A stretch of DNA of 6,350 nt, taken from assembly GCA_017551405.1 (NCBI GenBank), contig JAFZLP010000158.1, forward strand, positions 1 through 6,350. The letters are read 5' to 3'. How positions within the stretch are numbered: position 1 is the stretch's first letter; every line of letters begins with the position of its first letter. The notes beneath the pieces are model-generated. The model did not search any database and was not told the origin of the DNA. It worked only from the letters and a program-made list of their open reading frames with translations. Shown piece by piece: positions 1 to 4,206 of the stretch. This DNA comes from Bacteroidales bacterium (GTDB lineage: Bacteria > Bacteroidota > Bacteroidia > Bacteroidales > UBA932). A program made the translations under genes and the position numbers.

Positions 1-294
1 GGAAAGCACTTGCTGGCTTTCAGGCCCAAGGCGTCCGAAGACAACGAGCACACCACTACGGTAATCCGCAACGAAGACGGCCAGGAGGTGCTTTTCCGCC
101 AGATTGCGGGCACCTTCGCACGCCGTATAGTCTGTTATTCGCAAGAGGGGAGCGAAGTGAGTGCCGGGGATCAGTGCGGCATCATCAAATTCGGCTCCAG
201 GCTCGACATCTTCCTTCCGCTGGACGCCGAGATTAAGGTAAAGGTGGGGGACTCGGTGCGCGCCATCGACAGCGTCATAGCGAATCTGCCGTAA
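1..294 (+). CDS. psd: Phosphatidylserine decarboxylase, short (PSD-A) form, C-terminal part; 5' end lies outside the window
   Basis: This is the last 97 residues of phosphatidylserine decarboxylase, the pyruvoyl-dependent membrane enzyme that converts phosphatidylserine to phosphatidylethanolamine. The frame is open from base 1 (Gly-Lys-His, then Leu at 10-12), so the gene begins upstream; the TTG at 10 is an internal leucine codon and not a start. The family signature is the stretch QIAG-x-x-ARRIVC at about 100-138, followed by G-I-I-K-FGSR. In PSD-A enzymes the proenzyme cleaves itself between the Gly and Ser of FGSR, and this Ser (codon 196-198) becomes the pyruvoyl group of the small alpha chain. 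The remaining 31 residues up to the TAA complete that chain. The family usually totals about 220 residues, so a little over half is missing here. The usual E-N-E-R motif reads D-N-E-H at about 40-51. The gene converges on ispG and overlaps its 3' end by 20 bases. The catalytic residues that precede the cleavage site in other members are out of view. Confidence 0.93.
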   Translation, partial: GKHLLAFRPKASEDNEHTTTVIRNEDGQEVLFRQIAGTFARRIVCYSQEGSEVSAGDQCGIIKFGSRLDIFLPLDAEIKVKVGDSVRAIDSVIANLP

Positions 295-1594
295 TCAGTT
301 CCAGCAGTTTCTGCGGAGCCTCGCCTTCCGGAACGTGCCTCATTACAGGTACGTTTTTTTTGTAGATTGAGACCTTGCCGCCACCTTCCCCGACATATCC
401 CCAGTCGGCATCGGCCATCTCTCCCGGGCCGTTCACGATGCAGCCCATGACGGCTATCACAAGCCCTTTGAGGCCGGCGGTGCGGGCCTTCACCTCTTCG
501 AAGGCCTTCTGCAGGTCATACATGGTGCGGCCGCAGCCGGGGCAGGCGATGTATTCAGGCTTGTAGAAACGCCTGCGGGCACCCTGGAGTATCTCGTCGG
601 AAAGGTAGCCGGCCAGTTCGGGAGATATCACTTCGCCGCCGCATTTCCCGGTGATGACCAGTTCGTCGATCTCCCTGCCCAGCAGGGCCGGGCCCCAGTC
701 GCAGGTTGCGTCCAGGATGAGGCGTTCGCGCGAAGGCGCGTCATAAACCGCGGTGACCGTGCCTTCCTTGACGGAAGAAGATTCCAGGGAGGACTTCAGG
801 CGTTCGCCGTAACGTTCCGCAAGGTATGCGGCGACCGGCAGCTCGGCTTCGGGGTCTTCGGTGAGCGAAACCCTGACGGTGTTGCCAATGCCCTGCGAGA
901 GCAGGGAGGCGCAGCCTATGCATGACTTGATGCGGCCGGAATCCCCGTTTCCTGCTTCGGTGACGCCCACATGGAGGGGGAACACCACGCCACGCTCTTC
1001 CATCATCTGCTCGAGCAGGCGGTATGCTTCCACCATCACTACGGTGTTGCTGCTCTTGAGCGACACCACCACGTTGAGGAAGTCCTTTTCAAGGCACATT
1101 TCCAGCCATTCCATGGCCGCCTTGGCCATGCCTATGGGCGTGTTGCCGTAAAGGCCGGTGATGTAGCTTCCGAGCGACCCGTGGTTGACTCCGACGCGGA
1201 CGGCGGTGCCGTGCTCGCGGCAGACGTCCAGGAAGCGCGCAAACTGAGCGCAGGCTTCAGCATGGTCGGGATGGAAATTGCCTGGGTTGATGCGTACCTT
1301 CTCCGCTATCGCGGCCATGGCGATGGCCGTCTGCGAAGAGAAATGTATGTCCGCAACCAGCGGAGTGTCAATGCCCTGCGAGCGGAGCGAGGCCTTGATG
1401 CGGCTGAAACTCTCCACGTCCTGCATTCCGGGAACTGTGATGCGGATTAGCTGTGCGCCTGCAGCCGCGAGCCGCCTGCACTGCTGCACCGTTGCGTCCA
1501 CGTCGGCGGTGTGGGTGTTGCACATGGTCTGAACGACTATGGGCTGCCCCGGGCCGATGAGGACCTTACCTGCTATTGCCGTTATTCTTTTCAT
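275..1594 (-). CDS. ispG: 4-hydroxy-3-methylbut-2-enyl diphosphate synthase (IspG/GcpE), with a shortened insertion domain
   Basis: This cytoplasmic iron-sulfur enzyme of the MEP isoprenoid pathway reduces the cyclic diphosphate MEcPP to HMBPP. It has 439 residues. Residues 1 to about 250 form the TIM-barrel domain, with PI-V-VQTM-CNT near 18-27, RINPGN (101-106), GVNHGSL (135-141), KSSNT (180-184), HVGVTEAG (208-215) and NTVRVSLTEDP (238-248). The C-terminal 4Fe-4S domain has CPGC (C351, C354), MGC (C385) and NGPGE (E392), which are the three Cys and one Glu cluster ligands known for the family. About 100 residues separate the barrel from the CPGC motif, against about 25 in E. coli-type enzymes and far more in the three-domain type of plants, Chlamydia and many Bacteroidota, so the insert looks reduced. 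The ATG at 1594 was chosen because family similarity begins there; the same frame stays open to 1780 but reads only as a shadow of the upstream gene. The start lies inside the upstream gene, a 29-base overlap. The 3' end overlaps psd, and I see no terminator for this strand. Confidence 0.95.
   Translation of the reverse strand: MKRITAIAGKVLIGPGQPIVVQTMCNTHTADVDATVQQCRRLAAAGAQLIRITVPGMQDVESFSRIKASLRSQGIDTPLVADIHFSSQTAIAMAAIAEKVRINPGNFHPDHAEACAQFARFLDVCREHGTAVRVGVNHGSLGSYITGLYGNTPIGMAKAAMEWLEMCLEKDFLNVVVSLKSSNTVVMVEAYRLLEQMMEERGVVFPLHVGVTEAGNGDSGRIKSCIGCASLLSQGIGNTVRVSLTEDPEAELPVAAYLAERYGERLKSSLESSSVKEGTVTAVYDAPSRERLILDATCDWGPALLGREIDELVITGKCGGEVISPELAGYLSDEILQGARRRFYKPEYIACPGCGRTMYDLQKAFEEVKARTAGLKGLVIAVMGCIVNGPGEMADADWGYVGEGGGKVSIYKKNVPVMRHVPEGEAPQKLLELITADSL
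333..361 (+). terminator. Intrinsic terminator for psd, inside the ispG coding region
   Basis: An 8-base-pair stem (333-340 with 347-354, one G-U wobble) encloses a 6-base loop, CATTAC. It runs straight into eight consecutive T residues at 354-361. The stem can gain one more A-T pair at 332/355. It starts 38 bases after the psd stop codon on the psd-sense strand, which is the classic arrangement for a Rho-independent terminator. The U tract exists only on the + strand: read on the ispG strand, the hairpin is preceded by A residues (the Lys-Lys-Asn codons) and followed by mixed sequence, so it should not stop ispG transcription. The structure was found by eye and no folding energy was calculated. 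Confidence 0.75.
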
Positions 1595-2414
1595 GTCCGT
1601 ATACGATTTCGTATGCTTCGTTTTTGAGGTCCCTGCTAGTCTTGCCGCTGCGCTTGCCGAGCTGCAGGTGAACGCCCACGGTCGCATTGAGGTCCATGGG
1701 GTATGCGAAGCGGTAATAGTATTTGCCGAAATCGCCGGGATTGGAGTTCGGGGCGTAGATGCTGCCCCACGACCAGGCATGACCGCCTACGTTGAAATGG
1801 AGCTCGATAGGGTCGAAGACCAGGGCGAAGCCCACTCCGGCGTACACTCCGTAATCCCAGCGGCGGTCGTAGTCGGTGAAGTTGTTTACCAGATCCTCGT
1901 CAACGTAATTGCCGATACGGGTGATGCCGAGCCTGTATGCGAGGTATGGCCCGGCGTTTATCATGAACTTGAAATGCTCTCCGTCCACATGGCCGTGGAG
2001 CAGGAAGGGAACTTCCACTATGTCGTATTTCGCTTCCGTGGCACCTTCTATCCTGTGCAGATAGTGGGTTTTCGGATTCTCCACGAACTTGTATCCCTCA
2101 TGTCCGTATGCGAGGCCTATCTGGAACCCGAAATAGGGTAGAAAGCCGAACATCTTCATGTACTTGGTGTACGTCACGGACATGTAATACGGGTTGTAGA
2201 GCCAGGCCTGTTTCACGTTGGGGTTGAACAGCATCCTGGAAACTGTGGGACCGAAGTTCACGCCTATGAGGGAGTAGTCGTTGATGAGGGGCTTTTCGGG
2301 CTCTATGACTTCCACGGAATCGACGGAAAAACCTTCGAAAACCGCCTCTTCCTGAGCGGAGAGAGTAATTCCGCACGACAGGGCCAACAATATGGATATC
2401 AACCTCTTACTCAT
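1566..2414 (-). CDS. Outer-membrane beta-barrel protein (PorT-like / OMP_b-brl_2 type), function unknown
   Basis: This predicted exported protein has 282 residues. A signal peptide is clear: Lys-Arg at 3-4, a hydrophobic core at about 5-19, then LSA followed by Gln21, a good signal peptidase I site. A short acidic segment (about 22-41) leads to a region of alternating aromatic and polar strands with many Gly and Tyr residues, for example DYSLIGVNFG (46-55), MFGFLPYFGFQIGLAYG (88-104), HFKFMINAGPYLAYRLG (147-163), DYGVYAGVGFALVF (187-200) and ATVGVHLQLG (244-253). This pattern fits an 8- to 10-stranded outer-membrane barrel of the kind common in Bacteroidota. The C-terminus (about 254-282) is hydrophilic and charged, without a terminal aromatic strand. 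I chose the ATG at 2414 rather than the in-frame TTG at 2420, because the signal peptide then begins MSKR; the ATG overlaps the upstream stop by 8 bases. It is not clearly PorT itself, so no symbol is given. Its place between a lipoprotein and ispG suggests an envelope role made together with its neighbours. Confidence 0.8.
   Translation of the reverse strand: MSKRLISILLALSCGITLSAQEEAVFEGFSVDSVEVIEPEKPLINDYSLIGVNFGPTVSRMLFNPNVKQAWLYNPYYMSVTYTKYMKMFGFLPYFGFQIGLAYGHEGYKFVENPKTHYLHRIEGATEAKYDIVEVPFLLHGHVDGEHFKFMINAGPYLAYRLGITRIGNYVDEDLVNNFTDYDRRWDYGVYAGVGFALVFDPIELHFNVGGHAWSWGSIYAPNSNPGDFGKYYYRFAYPMDLNATVGVHLQLGKRSGKTSRDLKNEAYEIVYGHEKNNGNSR
1599..1616 (-). promoter_or_regulatory. Possible small hairpin just upstream of the ispG start codon
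   Basis: On the ispG strand the sequence ATACG-AAAT-CGTAT (1614 down to 1601) can form a 5-base-pair stem with a four-base loop, ending 6 bases before the ATG at 1594. It would cover the ribosome-binding region, where no good Shine-Dalgarno sequence is visible. Ribosomes finishing the upstream barrel gene (stop at 1566-1568) would pass through and open it, which fits translational coupling. On the opposite strand the stem extends to 7 pairs (1599-1605 with 1610-1616, one wobble) and a TTCGTTTTT tract follows, giving a weak terminator-like shape. The sequence also encodes part of the barrel protein's C-terminus, so it may be chance. Confidence 0.25.
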
Positions 2415-4206
2415 TTCCAAACAGGGCTTTAATGTCGATTTTCTGGTCCAATTCGGCCGACTTTGGCATTTTCAGGAATTTGTCGCCTGAGAACATGGCG
2501 AACTTCACGAGTTCAGGCTGGCGGTGTTCCAGCAGGCTGCCGGTGTCCACGACGGAGTTTTCGTTGATATCCGAAGTGATCCTCAGGCAGTAGCGGCCCT
2601 CCTTGAGGTAGGGGAATACCAGGGTGCGGTCGGAGTTGATGACGAAACTGCGCAGGATGCCGGTCATCTTCTCGTCCAGGAGATCCACTATGTACTTGCC
2701 GTCCACCCCGGTGAAAATGGCGTTGAGCGTACTCAGGGTTTCGTCGGTGGGAAGGGAAACCTTCACTTCGGTGCTGTCTGAATAGAAACCGTCTATGTCC
2801 CTGAAAGCGCCCTGGGGGACTTTCAGGAAGTACTCGTAACCCTTATGCAGTTCTTCCACGGGCATTATGGTATAACGCCTGAGGTTGGTGCTGTCCCTTG
2901 TTACCTTGAATGTCCCGAATGCTTCCTTCTGCTTGGGATTGACGTTGCGGAAGACCAGGGAGTCGAAATTCTCGTATATAATGGGAGACTTGAACTCCAG
3001 CTCGAAACCGTACTGCTCGATGCGTTCAGCAGTGGCGCTGAGCTTGTACACGCAGATGGTGTCTTCGTGTTCCAGGTTGCGCCTGTTCCTTCTGGAATAC
3101 TTCTTCTTGAGTTCGGGCTCGAGCGGAAGCTTGAGATGCTCCAGTTTTGGGGTGAGGATGCCCAGGGAGTCGGTCCTCCGGTAATTCATGAACAGGTGCA
3201 GGGTGTCGGGGAAGTCCTGCCTGGAGTTGAGCCACAGTTCCAGGCTGTCCTGGGTGCTGTTGAACTGGGAGATGACCTCGTCGGCCGTAAAGCCGCCGAA
3301 CCAAAGGGAGTCGATCCAGGCATAGGGGGCATGAAAGCTCACGTAGGCCGAACGCAGGCCGGTGCGGGCCTTGTCCTTGATGTACTGCTGCGTGGGCTTT
3401 TCGCGGAAAAGGAGCAGCGTGTGAGCGACCCGGCGGGCCTCGCAGCCGAGGGTATCGGTCATGTCATATTTGAGCAGCTCGGGAATGGTGTCGCCCACCG
3501 CCCATACAGGCTGCATGATGCTGTCGCTGAATGCTATGAGATCTTCTTCCGGATTGTAGATGTTGTTGTTGGACGCATCCTTCAAGGCATACAGCCTGTA
3601 CGCTGTGTCCCTCAGGTATGAAAGCACGAAATAGCCCCATTTGTCGGTCTTGGCGGCTGCATCGGGACGGCGCAGGAATATCGCCGAATCGGAGTGGTCC
3701 CTGTACAGCATTACAGTAGCTCCCTCCACGGGAGCCAGGGTGTTGCAGTCCAGGACGACACCTGTGGTGAACATGGTGTCGATGGTTTCACCGGTGGAAA
3801 ACACGAATGTGAATCCGGGGAACTTGTTGTTTTCGTTGTTGTCCGAGACCGCGTCGTTGAGGTCGAGGGTGTAGGTGGTGTTGGGCGAAAGCGGTTCTTC
3901 GAACTCCACTATGAGGCTTTTGCCCTTGATCCTGCTCTTCGGGCGCTTGGCCTGTGGAGGGGAAAGAAAGATGTTCTGGGCCTTGTCTATCTTGACGTAT
4001 TCGTTGAAGGTGAAGACTATCCTCCCTTTCTCGAGAGGGAAGTTCAGCGCCCCCGGAAGGGGCTCGATATTGACGATGAGGGGAGGTATGGTGTCCTTTT
4101 TGCCGCCGGATGGAGCCTGGGTGGTGTTCGCGCAGGAGTGCGAGAACAACATCGGGATCAGCACCAGGGCGCTGGCAATCAGGGGGAGGAAACTGTTCTT
4201 TTTCAT
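2407..4206 (-). CDS. Big_5 (Ig-like) domain lipoprotein with a carboxypeptidase-regulatory-like domain, function unknown
   Basis: This 599-residue predicted lipoprotein has an N-terminal Lys-Lys, a hydrophobic core (about 6-21) and a loose lipobox ending at Cys25 (FSHSC). The following segment, CANTTQAPSGGKKD then T-I-PP, is the typical start of a Bacteroidota family with a Big_5 Ig-like domain (about 38-138: IVFTFNEYV, LSPNTTYTL, FVFSTG). A carboxypeptidase-regulatory-like beta domain comes next (about 145-210: GVVLDCNTLAPVEGATVMLY, GYFVLSYL, YRLYALKD). Residues 211-390 are less recognisable and include a very basic stretch at 367-377 (KKKYSRRNRRN). A second Ig-like region follows at about 391-485. 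The end carries a beta domain with the family's DINENSVVDTGSLLEHRQPE motif (546-565). No catalytic site is evident, so a structural or binding role in the envelope is likely. No acidic residues directly follow Cys25, as would be expected of a Bacteroidota surface-export signal, so it may face the periplasm. The start at 4206 overlaps the rel stop as ATGA, and AAGGA lies 7 bases upstream of the ATG. Confidence 0.85.
   Translation of the reverse strand: MKKNSFLPLIASALVLIPMLFSHSCANTTQAPSGGKKDTIPPLIVNIEPLPGALNFPLEKGRIVFTFNEYVKIDKAQNIFLSPPQAKRPKSRIKGKSLIVEFEEPLSPNTTYTLDLNDAVSDNNENNKFPGFTFVFSTGETIDTMFTTGVVLDCNTLAPVEGATVMLYRDHSDSAIFLRRPDAAAKTDKWGYFVLSYLRDTAYRLYALKDASNNNIYNPEEDLIAFSDSIMQPVWAVGDTIPELLKYDMTDTLGCEARRVAHTLLLFREKPTQQYIKDKARTGLRSAYVSFHAPYAWIDSLWFGGFTADEVISQFNSTQDSLELWLNSRQDFPDTLHLFMNYRRTDSLGILTPKLEHLKLPLEPELKKKYSRRNRRNLEHEDTICVYKLSATAERIEQYGFELEFKSPIIYENFDSLVFRNVNPKQKEAFGTFKVTRDSTNLRRYTIMPVEELHKGYEYFLKVPQGAFRDIDGFYSDSTEVKVSLPTDETLSTLNAIFTGVDGKYIVDLLDEKMTGILRSFVINSDRTLVFPYLKEGRYCLRITSDINENSVVDTGSLLEHRQPELVKFAMFSGDKFLKMPKSAELDQKIDIKALFGNE

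Noticed and set aside
725..734. Ten-base palindrome TTCGCGCGAA
   Set aside because: It sits in the middle of ispG codons in GC-rich sequence and has no partner site. Chance is the simplest explanation.
1595..1780. N-terminal extension of ispG to 501 residues, starting at 1780
   Set aside because: The extra 62 residues are low-complexity and unlike IspG, and they are the alternative frame of the barrel protein gene. Family similarity starts at the Met at 1594.
4196..4203. T-rich tract near 4200 as a + strand terminator
   Set aside because: It is the complement of the Lys-Lys-Asn codons at the lipoprotein start. No stable stem precedes it, and no + strand gene ends nearby.
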